Notes under the pieces: generated by a model | Seen by the model: the letters and a program-made list of their open reading frames with translations, nothing else | Database searches by the model: none | Told to the model about the DNA's origin: nothing | Translations under genes and position numbers: made by a program | Assembly (NCBI RefSeq): GCF_031458325.1 | Contig: NZ_JAVDYG010000001.1 | Coordinates: 124,001-188,000, forward strand | DNA from: Nocardioides marmoribigeumensis | GTDB taxonomy: Bacteria; Actinomycetota; Actinomycetes; Propionibacteriales; Nocardioidaceae | Length of the DNA: 64,000 bases | Reading direction: 5' to 3' | Part shown: in pieces, positions 1 to 8,200 of the stretch | Layout of the letters: every line of letters starts with the position of its first letter | How positions within the stretch are numbered: the first letter of the stretch is position 1

Positions 1-108
1 GACGTCGTCGGCGAGAGCGGGGGCTGCGGTGAGAATGGTGGCGCCCGTCGCGCCGAGGCAGATCGCCGTCAGGGCGCGGGCAGCGTGATTTCTGCTGGCG
101 TGAGCCAC
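1..108 (-). CDS. N-terminal fragment of a secreted protein under a c-di-AMP riboswitch
   Basis: Only the first 36 codons are present; the gene runs off the left edge. The start is GTG at 108, preceded nine bases upstream by AAAGGAG (118-124). The fragment is a classic signal peptide: basic residues (Arg6, Arg11), a hydrophobic core, and a likely signal peptidase I site after Ala33 (PALA-DD). The leader upstream matches the ydaO/yuaA c-di-AMP riboswitch. In Actinobacteria that riboswitch typically controls secreted cell-wall hydrolases such as Rpf, NlpC/P60 or M23 proteins. A peptidoglycan-remodelling function is therefore an inference from the leader; no catalytic domain is visible in the window. 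Confidence 0.75.
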   Translation of the reverse strand, partial: MAHASRNHAARALTAICLGATGATILTAAPALADDV

Positions 109-125
109 GTCAGCTGTCTCCTTTG

Positions 126-285
126 TCTGACGCCTACCGGGTTAGCTGACGGGTTCGGGCGGCAAAGAAACCCTACGGAGCAAGCTCCGATTCACCCCAA
201 GGACGTGGGTCCCCGGCTCCGCTCGCACGCTGCCGGGATGGGCGGCGCGCTGCGCGGACTAAGCGCGGCTCCCGCGCCGACGGGT
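126..285 (-). ncRNA. ydaO/yuaA-type c-di-AMP riboswitch
   Basis: Read on the minus strand, this leader carries the conserved blocks of the actinobacterial ydaO/yuaA element in the right order: GCUUAG near the 5' end, GGGGACCCA (around 207-214), GGGGUGAAUC (190-199), GUAGGG (about 170-175), then CCGAACCCGUCAGCUAACC and GGUAGGC (132-160). It lies between a good sigma-70-like promoter and the ribosome-binding site of the truncated secreted-protein gene. Known members bind c-di-AMP and usually switch expression off at high ligand. The boundaries are approximate and were set by motif recognition, not by folding. Confidence 0.88.
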
Positions 286-312
286 CGTCGACTGGGACAG
301 AAGCCGACAAGC

Positions 313-342
313 AACATAGGTAAGTCACGTGACCGAGTCCAA
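313..342 (-). promoter_or_regulatory. Promoter of the c-di-AMP riboswitch transcript
   Basis: On the minus strand a -35 TTGGAC (342-337) and a -10 TATGTT (318-313) are 18 bases apart, which places transcription initiation near 305, just upstream of the riboswitch. The spacer contains the perfect palindrome GTCACGTGAC (324-333). A second CACGTG core lies at 355-360, just upstream of the -35. Both are possible regulator sites; no regulator can be named from sequence. Confidence 0.6.
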
Positions 343-454
343 TCGGCCACGTCACACGTGTCGTGTGTTCCTGCTCACCGTGTGTCATGAACAATGCACT
401 CAGGAGACACCCGTCGGACCAGTCCATGACTCCCGACCGACCCCTTGGACACCC

Positions 455-2371
455 GTGACCCTCACTGACACGGAGGTGGAGAGCCCGCCTTCACCCGATC
501 CTGAGCCGCGCCCGACGCGTCGTTGGATCCTCCAGATCGTGGCCGCGGTCTCGTTCGCAGCTGTCTGGACCATGGCGTGCAACGTCCTGCTGAACTACTG
601 GCGGACCGACGCCTCCTTCCAGCAGCTCGTGGAACGACACGACGTCCAGCGCGTCTTCCTGCTGTCCTCGGTCGTGCTGGGGGCGCTCCTCGCGGTGCTG
701 ACCGCGCTGACCAACCGCTTGCTCGCCAGCTGCGGCGTGCTGCTGGCGCTCTGCCTGATCGTCGCCGCGGCCGACCACGCCAAGCTCGAGCTCCGGCGCG
801 AGCCGGTCTACCCCTCCGACGTGGCGTTCCTGCGCGAGCCCGGCTTCCTCACCGAGATGGTGAGTCCCCAGTACGTCGCCGTGGGCCTGCTGGGGGCCGC
901 CGGCGTCGTCGTGGGGGCCGCCCTGCTCGGGCGACTCCTCCGGCGATGGTTCCCCCACCCCGACCGGACCCAGCGGCGCCTGTGGCTCGGCTGGCACGCC
1001 TCACGCGTCGTGGTCGGTGCCGTCGCCCTCTCGTTCCTCGTCTCCCTGCACGGCTTCAACCACGCGGGCAGCTTCGCCCGTGGCGCCTACGAGAAGGCGG
1101 GCGTCCACTGGAAGCCGTGGGCCCAGAGCGCCAACTACAAGCAGAACGGCTTCGTGGCCGGCTTCCTCTACAACATGCCGGTGCCGGCGATGAGGGAGCC
1201 GAAGGGATACTCCGCGGCCACGATGCGCGAGATCGCCGCCCGCTACGCGGCGCCGACAGCGTCGGAGTCGGCGGGCGGGTCGACGGTCACCCCCAACGTG
1301 GTCGTCGTGCTGAGCGAGGCCTTCTCCGACCCCACCCGGCTCCATCGCGTCCATCTCGAGCGCGATCCCATCCCCTACACGAGGGCCCTGATGGGCCGCA
1401 CGACCTCCGGCAACATGCTCGCGCAGCTCCTGGGCGGCGGCACGGCCAACATGGAGTTCGAGACGCTGACGGGTCAGTCGCTCTCGCAGTTCCTGCCCCA
1501 GATGAACACGCCCTACCAGATGCTCGTGGACAAGATGAAGTCCTACCCGTCGGCGGTGGGCTACGCCAAGCAGCAGGGCCACCCCACGGTCGGCGTGCAC
1601 CCCTTCATCCCGACGATGTACCGGCGCGACGCGGTCTATCCCGTCCTCGGCTTCGATCGGTTCGTGTCCAAGGACAAGATGGTCCACCGCCGGAGGATCG
1701 AGCCGACCAGTCGCTTCATCTCCGACGGAGCGGCGTTCGACGAGGTGCTGGACCAGCTGCGGGACGCCGACGGCCCGGCGTTGGTCAACCTCGTGACGAT
1801 GCAGAACCACTACCCGATGAAGGGGCAGTATCCCGACCCGATGCCGGTCACCGGCATCACCGGCACGCGCAAGGACCAGCTCGCCAACTACGCCCGCGGG
1901 CTGGAGTACTCCGACCGCGCGATGAAGAACTTCCTGGCATCGCTGCGCCAGCTCGACGAGCCGACGACCGTGGTGTTCTTCGGCGACCACCTGCCGTCGT
2001 TCTGGGCCGGCTCCAAGGCGATGGCCGAGGAGGGGCTGACCCTTCGGCAGACGCCGTACTTCCTGTGGTCCAACGGCAAGCGGCTGCCGGCTCGCCACGA
2101 GGACCTGACCAGCCCGATCTACTTCCTCCCGCTCCTGTGGCAGGAGCTGGGACTCCCGCTGCCGCCGTACTACCGCCTCTTGCTCGAGCTGCACGAGCAG
2201 ATCCCGGCCATGGAGCAGGGTGAGTACTACCTGCCTGACGGACGGCGCGTCACCGAGAGCGGTCTCCCGCCGGAGGCCAAGCGGCTCCTTCGGGACTACC
2301 GCCTGGTGCAGTACGACTTCTCGATCGGGCACCGCTACGCCGTCGACCAGATGTTCCCGCAGACGCACTGA
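455..2371 (+). CDS. LTA synthase-like membrane phosphotransferase (sulfatase fold)
   Basis: Counted from GTG 455 this is 638 aa. A short Pro-rich cytoplasmic N-terminus is followed by about five hydrophobic segments in the first 220 residues and then an extracellular alkaline-phosphatase/sulfatase domain. Family signatures are visible: the metal-binding acidic motif VLSEAFSD, a segment GGGTANMEFETLTG whose Thr is the expected nucleophile, and the metal ligands in FFGDHLPS. Relatives transfer glycerol- or sugar-phosphate units to envelope polymers, or alter such polymers, outside the membrane. The substrate here is unknown. The start is uncertain: the frame stays open back to 329 and GTG 380 is another option, but upstream residues look non-coding and no site has a clear ribosome-binding sequence. 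Confidence 0.85.
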   Translation: MTLTDTEVESPPSPDPEPRPTRRWILQIVAAVSFAAVWTMACNVLLNYWRTDASFQQLVERHDVQRVFLLSSVVLGALLAVLTALTNRLLASCGVLLALCLIVAAADHAKLELRREPVYPSDVAFLREPGFLTEMVSPQYVAVGLLGAAGVVVGAALLGRLLRRWFPHPDRTQRRLWLGWHASRVVVGAVALSFLVSLHGFNHAGSFARGAYEKAGVHWKPWAQSANYKQNGFVAGFLYNMPVPAMREPKGYSAATMREIAARYAAPTASESAGGSTVTPNVVVVLSEAFSDPTRLHRVHLERDPIPYTRALMGRTTSGNMLAQLLGGGTANMEFETLTGQSLSQFLPQMNTPYQMLVDKMKSYPSAVGYAKQQGHPTVGVHPFIPTMYRRDAVYPVLGFDRFVSKDKMVHRRRIEPTSRFISDGAAFDEVLDQLRDADGPALVNLVTMQNHYPMKGQYPDPMPVTGITGTRKDQLANYARGLEYSDRAMKNFLASLRQLDEPTTVVFFGDHLPSFWAGSKAMAEEGLTLRQTPYFLWSNGKRLPARHEDLTSPIYFLPLLWQELGLPLPPYYRLLLELHEQIPAMEQGEYYLPDGRRVTESGLPPEAKRLLRDYRLVQYDFSIGHRYAVDQMFPQTH

Positions 2372-2380
2372 GCGAAGGTC

Positions 2381-2587
2381 TCACCCGCACGCGGTCTCAG
2401 GGCCGGAGGTGGGCGTGACCATTCGCAGACGCGGGACCAGGCCGGACTCAGCGAGGACCGCCAGCGCTCGGCTCTCGTCGTCGTCGAACCCTGCCTCGGG
2501 CGGGGGGCCCAGCAAGGCCGTCACCACGCAGTCGTGGCATGCGAGACCGCGCACCACGCACCGGTCACAGTCGATGTGCACCGCCAT
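2381..2587 (-). CDS. Small CxxC...CxxC protein, conserved in actinobacteria
   Basis: A 68-residue protein starting at ATG 2587 with an excellent AAAGGAG six bases upstream. Cys7, Cys10, Cys17 and Cys20 form two CxxC pairs (DCDRC and CHDC), suggesting a bound zinc or an iron-sulfur site. The rest is short and acidic-to-neutral with no membrane segment. I recall similar short proteins in actinobacterial genomes but no assigned function. It lies downstream of another small CxxC protein (2656-2913) on the same strand, so the two may be co-transcribed. Function unknown. Confidence 0.75.
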   Translation of the reverse strand: MAVHIDCDRCVVRGLACHDCVVTALLGPPPEAGFDDDESRALAVLAESGLVPRLRMVTPTSGPETACG

Positions 2588-2655
2588 GTCGGGCTCCTTT
2601 CGTCGAGCGAGCACGACGATGACGGGACCCACCGACAAAACGTGGAGAGCGGTGG

Positions 2656-2913
2656 TCAGGACTCCTGACGCGCGGCCGTGGTCGCCTCGGCTCGGGACAC
2701 CAGCTCGACCGCGTCGTCCCGACCACACCAGCGGCAGGTGACGCTCTCCACGACCTCGGTGTTGACCTCGGTGTCCTCGATGGCGTGGTCACCGGAGAGG
2801 TCGAAGTGCCAGAACTCCGTCGTACGCCGGCTGCGCACGACGTCGAACCGGGTCAGGTTGCCGCACCCGCCACAGCGCCAGCGGCTGGTCGAGTCGGGAA
2901 GCATCGGAGGCAT
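2656..2913 (-). CDS. Zinc-ribbon-like protein of unknown function
   Basis: An 85-residue protein. Cys14/Cys17 (RCGGC) and Cys60/Cys63 (CRWCG) make a four-cysteine zinc ribbon, with the intervening strand-rich stretch (RFDVVRSRRTTEFWHFDL) typical of a small beta fold. The start is ATG 2913; a second ATG at 2904 is possible. It precedes the 68-aa CxxC protein with a 68-base gap. I do not recognise a function; nucleic-acid or protein binding is a reasonable guess from the fold only. Confidence 0.7.
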   Translation of the reverse strand: MPPMLPDSTSRWRCGGCGNLTRFDVVRSRRTTEFWHFDLSGDHAIEDTEVNTEVVESVTCRWCGRDDAVELVSRAEATTAARQES

Positions 2914-3032
2914 CGAGTCTCACTCTTCACGTCGGGGGCGAGGCCGCGCGCCAGCCTACGCGTCGTCGGGTTCGCGATGATCACCCGCGTGGTGGAACGG
3001 TTTTGTCGGCCGTCCGACCTACCTTCACAGCC

Positions 3033-4772
3033 ATGACCACGACAGCGGAGCCGACGCCTCAGGGCAGTCGAGGGTGGGAGCGGCAGCTCTCCTTCGACGA
3101 GCTAGGCCGGCCGCTGCGCGACGTGACGTTCTGCGTGGTCGACCTCGAGACCACCGGCGCGTCGGTCAAGGCCGGTTGCCGCATCACCGAGATCGGTGCC
3201 GTCAAGGTGCGCGGCGGAGAGGTCCTGGGCGAGTTCCAGACCCTGGTCAACCCGGCCGAACCGATCCCGGCGTTCATCTCGGTGCTGACCGGCATCACCG
3301 ACTCGATGGTGGCCACCAGCCCGCGCATCGAGCAGGTCCTCCCCCAGTTCCTCGAGTTCGCTGCCGGCTGCGTGATGGTCGCCCACAACGCGCCGTTCGA
3401 CATGGGGTTCCTCCAGCACGCCTGCGCTGAGCAGCAGCGCCCGTGGCCCAAGTTCGAGGTGGTCGACACCGCCGTGCTGGCGCGCCGGATCGTCCGGCGC
3501 GACGAGGCACCCAACTGCAAGCTCTCCTCGCTGGCCGTCGTCTTCGGAGCCACGACGACGCCCAACCACCGCGCCCTCTCGGATGCTCGCGCCACGGTCG
3601 ACGTCCTCCACGGACTGATCGGGCGACTGGGCAACCTCGGGGTCCACACCGTCGAGGAGCTGCGCACCTACACCTCCCGGGTGACCACTGCCCAGCGCCG
3701 CAAGCGTCACCTCGCCGAGCACCTCCAGGACGGCCCCGGCGTCTACCTCTTCCGGGACGCGCGCGACCGGGTCCTCTACGTCGGCACCTCCAAGCACGTC
3801 CGCACCCGCGTTCGCGGCTACTTCACCGCCTCGGAGACCCGCTCGCGCATGGGCCAGATGGTCAACCTCGCCGAGCGCGTCGAGGGCATCCCCTGCGCCA
3901 CCCCGCTCGAGGCCCACGTGCGCGAGATCCGCCTCATCGGGCTGCACAAGCCGTCGTTCAACCGCCGCTCACGGCACCCTGAGCGCGTCACCTGGCTCAA
4001 GCTCACCAACGAGCCGTGGCCGCGGCTCTCGCTGGTCAAGCGCGTGCTCGACGACGACGCCGACTACCTCGGGCCCTTCCGCTCGCGTCGAGCCGCCGAG
4101 GAGGCACTCGACGCGCTCCACGAGGCGTTCCCGCTCCGCCAGTGCACGGGTCGGATGGCGAAGAGGCCCAGCCTTTCCCCTTGTGTGCTGGCCGAGATGG
4201 GCAAGTGTCTGTCCCCCTGCGACCGGAGCGTGGACGAGGCGACCTATGCCGAGACCGTCGAAGCGGTTCGCGACACCCTGCGTGCGTGCCCGTCTGCTGT
4301 CATCGAGCCGCTGGACGAACGGATGCGGCTGCTGTCGGCCCAGGAGCGGTTCGAGGAGGCCTCCCGCTTCCGCGACCGTCTGACCGCGTTCCTGCGGGGC
4401 GCCACTCGATCGCAACGCCTGCACGCCCTGACGCGCTGTCCCGAGATCGTCGCCGCTCGGAGGGAGGACGGCGAGTGGCGGGTGCACGTCATCCGGCACG
4501 GTCGACTGGCTGCCGCCGGAGTGATCCCGCGCGGCGCAGATGCCTCCCTCTGGGTCACCCAGCTGTCCGCCTCGGCCGAGACCGTGCTGCCCGGTTTCGG
4601 GCCCCTGCCGGCCGCCTCGGCGGAGGAGGCGGAGACGCTCCTGCGGTGGCTGGAGTCCGACGGCGTCCGACTCGTGCACGTCGACGGCGACTGGTCATGC
4701 CCCGTGCGTGGCGCCGAGCGCCACACCGCCTCCTACTCCCCCGCGGCTGTGGACCTCGACCCGTTCGGCTGA
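3033..4772 (+). CDS. DEDDh exonuclease fused to a UvrC-like GIY-YIG nuclease domain
   Basis: A 579-aa fusion. Residues about 25-200 are a DnaQ/epsilon-type 3'-5' exonuclease with the DEDDh acidic residues in VVDLETTG, HNAPFDMGFL and HRALSDARAT. Residues about 230-310 form a GIY-YIG nuclease (GVYLFRD...VLYVGTSKHV) like that of UvrC/Cho, followed by a UvrC-like cysteine-containing stretch (CVLAEMGKCLSPC). The domain pair is known in actinobacteria and is presumed to act in DNA repair, incising and trimming damaged strands. ATG 3033 is chosen over the upstream TTG at 3003 because the conserved part begins later and because a TACCTT -10-like element ends seven bases before ATG 3033, suggesting a leaderless mRNA. 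Confidence 0.85.
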   Translation: MTTTAEPTPQGSRGWERQLSFDELGRPLRDVTFCVVDLETTGASVKAGCRITEIGAVKVRGGEVLGEFQTLVNPAEPIPAFISVLTGITDSMVATSPRIEQVLPQFLEFAAGCVMVAHNAPFDMGFLQHACAEQQRPWPKFEVVDTAVLARRIVRRDEAPNCKLSSLAVVFGATTTPNHRALSDARATVDVLHGLIGRLGNLGVHTVEELRTYTSRVTTAQRRKRHLAEHLQDGPGVYLFRDARDRVLYVGTSKHVRTRVRGYFTASETRSRMGQMVNLAERVEGIPCATPLEAHVREIRLIGLHKPSFNRRSRHPERVTWLKLTNEPWPRLSLVKRVLDDDADYLGPFRSRRAAEEALDALHEAFPLRQCTGRMAKRPSLSPCVLAEMGKCLSPCDRSVDEATYAETVEAVRDTLRACPSAVIEPLDERMRLLSAQERFEEASRFRDRLTAFLRGATRSQRLHALTRCPEIVAARREDGEWRVHVIRHGRLAAAGVIPRGADASLWVTQLSASAETVLPGFGPLPAASAEEAETLLRWLESDGVRLVHVDGDWSCPVRGAERHTASYSPAAVDLDPFG

Positions 4773-4812
4773 GTGGTGCCCCGCCCGCGCCGTCATCGCC
4801 TACGGTGGCCCT

Positions 4813-5091
4813 GTGATCACCGCGATCGTCTTCGTCAACGCCGAGGTCAACCGGATCCCCGAGGTGGCCGCCGAGCTGGCCGCTCTCGAGGGCGTGAGTG
4901 AGGTCTACTCCGTCACCGGGCAGATCGACCTCATCGTCATGGTGCGCGTCCGCAACCACGAGGACATCGCCAACGTGGTGGCCGACCAGGTCAACAAGGT
5001 GCCTGGCGTCACGGCCACCGAGACGCACATCGCCTTCCGGACCTACTCCAGCCACGACCTCGAAGCGGCTTTCTCCCTCGGTCTCGACTGA
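4813..5091 (+). CDS. Stand-alone Lrp/AsnC ligand-binding (RAM) domain protein
   Basis: A 92-aa protein consisting of the alpha-beta ligand-binding domain of Lrp/AsnC regulators without any helix-turn-helix. The pattern from VNAEVNRIPEVAAELAALEG through VTGQIDLIVMVRV to the C-terminal THIAFRTYS is typical of the RAM fold. Such stand-alone domains bind amino acids or other small ligands and assemble as oligomers; the partner is unknown. The start is GTG 4813, six bases after a TACGGT -10 element, which suggests leaderless expression. It ends the conserved block before the accessory surface-glycan region. Confidence 0.85.
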   Translation: MITAIVFVNAEVNRIPEVAAELAALEGVSEVYSVTGQIDLIVMVRVRNHEDIANVVADQVNKVPGVTATETHIAFRTYSSHDLEAAFSLGLD

Positions 5092-5176
5092 CCCTCCACA
5101 CGGCTCATTTTCGGCGGACCAACGTCCCTTTTTCCGCCTGATTGTCCGTAAGTTCACTTATCGTGGGTGCGACTCT

Positions 5177-5197
5177 CACCCCTGTCCTGTCGGGGTG
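5177..5197 (+). repeat. Leader hairpin followed by a T-rich run, upstream of the Fn3-repeat gene
   Basis: CACCCC (5177-5182) and GGGGTG (5192-5197) pair around a nine-base loop and are followed by CTTTCTTT. This sits 18 bases before the start codon of the secreted repeat protein. It resembles a short intrinsic terminator or attenuator and its position would let it affect readthrough or ribosome access. Only the inverted repeat is observed; any regulatory role is inference. Confidence 0.4.
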
Positions 5198-5214
5198 CTT
5201 TCTTTGGGGGGCTC

Positions 5215-8200
5215 GTGAAGCTTCGTGTGACTTCTGCTCTTGCTGCTGGCGTCGTAGCAAGTCTCGCCCTCACCGGGCTGAGCACCGTGAGCGCAGCTGC
5301 AGCAACGCCGGGATCTCCCACGGGCTTGAAGCCTTCCGCAGGGGCCAAAGTGGGAGGCTCGCCGACGCTGTCGTGGACTCGCGTGTCTGGCGCCAAAACC
5401 TATGAGGTGAAGGTCGCAACCAATGAGTCCTTCACCAGCTCCAGCGTCAAGTACTCCACCACGACGGTGAACCGTCAAGTCGTGCCAAATGTGGCCCTGC
5501 CCGTGGGCACGATCTTCTGGGAGGTGCGAGCCAGGAACAGCGACGGCACAAGTGAGTGGAGCACCAATTACTTCGACCACAGCCGCTCAAGTGGTCCAAC
5601 TCTGATCTCTCCGGCTGATGGCGCCGTTTTGGATCAGCCGGACGACCCGGTGGTCCTCAGCTGGACACCGACCCCTGGCGCTACGAGGTACAGCGTCGAG
5701 ATCTCGACCGACGAGGCCTTCAGCACCATCCTGAAGACATATACCCCCACGACCTCGTCTGTGCTAGCGGATGCACCAGGTCTCCAGAACACGTATTACT
5801 GGCGTGTTCGGGCGGATCTCGGCTCGGGCATCTACACGGAGTTCTCGCCCTATCGTCGTTACGGCACCACCGGCATGGATGCGCCCGAGCTGGTCTCCCC
5901 CGGGGCGAGCGGGCTCGAGACCGTGCAGGACGTCGTCCTGGACTGGAAGCCCGTCAAGGGTGCGAAGTCGTACAACCTGCAGGTGAGCACCGACCAGAAC
6001 TTCAACACGTTCGACCTCCAGGTCCCCAACATCGTCGGTACCAAGTACTCGCCCCCGACAACGCTGGACAACGACCAGTACTACTGGCGGGTGCAACCGG
6101 TCAACGCCGCCAACCAGACTCTCGACTGGTCTTCTGTGCCAACGGGCACCTTCCGGCGCAACTGGCCCGACCAGCCGACGTTGGAGTACCCCGGTAGGAG
6201 CTTCCAAGCCGGCACCCCGCCGGTGGTCAGGGACCCGATCTACTTCCAGTGGACACCGATGGCTCACGCAAGTCGATACCGGCTCGAGATCGACACCGAC
6301 ACGGACTTCCAGAATCTCTTCGACTCGTGCATCACGCAGACCACGACCTTCGTTCCCAGCGAGCTCAACGACTGTTTCCCTGCGGCAGCAGGGACCTACT
6401 ACTGGCGCGTGGTCGGCCTCGACGACCCGCGCACCCCCAGCGTCCAGTCGGAGGCGATCTTCTCGCCGATCTGGACGTTCTCCTACGACCCGGACCGTGT
6501 CGACATGAGCACGGTCATCCCGCGCGGCGGTGAGTCCGTCACCTTTCCTACGCTGAAGTGGGATCCCGTGAGAGGAGCAGCTTCTTATCGGGTCTACGTG
6601 TACAGGACCTCGGACAACGTGGCTGTGGTGAATGGCGCCACGACCTACGCCACGTCCTACACTCCGCGGAAGGCCCTTGAGGCTGGAAAGACCTACCGGT
6701 GGTACGCGAAGCCAGTGTCCGTCTCGGGTCGTGTCGGTGCAGGCCTTCTCCCCGCGGCGATGGCCACCTTCAACCTCGTCGACCCAGATGCAGCAACGGC
6801 TACGACACCCGAGCCGACGGGACCTGTCGACGGCACCGAGTTCAAGCGATTCCCGACCCTGTCATGGACCCCCGTCGCGGGGGCCGCCACCTACCGGATC
6901 GGCGTCCGACTGGCCAATGGAATCTCGGGATTCGCTGATCTCGGCGAGACCTTCGCCTACCCCGAGGGGCAAGACGACTCGACCACCTATCTGCCTTCTG
7001 CGACCTACCAGTGGTCCGTGACGGCGTACGACATCGACAACAACGAGTTGACGAGCACGCTGAACCCGCGCACCTTCAAGATCGTCGAGTTCCCCGCGAC
7101 GCAGGACCAACGCGTGGCGATGAGTGGCCTGGCATCCAACGACAATGCCACGTCCTGTACTGCGGTGCTGGACCAACGGTGCGAGAACACCCGTCAGACG
7201 CCGGTGCTGCGCTGGTCTCCGGTCACTGACGCGGGCTTCTACCGAGTGCAGCTCTGGCACGACCGGAACCGAACAAACGCGGTCGCGAACTCAGTTCTGG
7301 TCGACCAGCCGATGTACATGCGACCCGCGGAGCTTCCGGACTCACAGGCATCGGATGCCTACTACTGGACAGTCGAGGCCTGCCGCGGTTCGAAGTCCTT
7401 CCCCGTCTGTCGGTCCACCGTGCAGTCGCCTGCCCGCTGGGCCTTCAACAAGCTGAGCAATCCGGTCGAAGGCCTGGCTCCGGGTGTGCCAGTCAACGCG
7501 ACGGGGACACCTGTTGATGCGACCGCGACGGTGCCGACGATCCCTGACGAGATCAACTTCTCCTGGAAGGACTACAAGGCCACGAACTGGGACGACCCTT
7601 CCGCATCCGAGATGGACAGCGTCGACGAGAAGGGCCGTCTTGAGGCGAGGACCTATCGAGTCGAGGTGTCGACGACACCGAACTTCTCGACAGTGGTTGA
7701 GACTCGTGACGTCGACCAGACCACCTTCACAGCGTTCGCCAGGGCCTACCCCGACGGAGTGCTCTACTGGCGAGTGCGCGCGGTCGACGCTGCCGGCAAC
7801 CTATTGGCCCCGAGCCCTACCTACAAGGTGATCAAGAAATCGCCAGCACCGATGCTGACCGTCATGCCGAACGGGCGGGCAGTGTCCGGTTCGGAGCCGT
7901 TCCGATGGCAGCCGCTCGACTACGCAGCGGGTTACGACATCGAGATCTACAAGAACGACGACACGCTGGGCCAGCCGGCGAACCGCGTCGTCTCGGTGTC
8001 GAGCTCGCAGGCCGCACTGGTGCTCAGCACCAACCCCCTGCCAGTGAGCACCTCGCCCTACCGCTGGCGAGTCCGGAAGTACGACGCGAGCGGCAACCGC
8101 GCTGCTTGGTCCTCGCTGTCAACATCCGCTGCCCAGTTCACCATCGTCGGCGCCAAGCCGACTCTCCTGAGCCCGTCTGCCAGCGCCTATGTGGCTCCGA

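Noticed and set aside
329-454. An N-terminal extension of the LTA-synthase-like protein
   Set aside because: The added residues show no membrane or family pattern, overlap the riboswitch promoter, and have no ribosome-binding site. Kept only as an alternative start.
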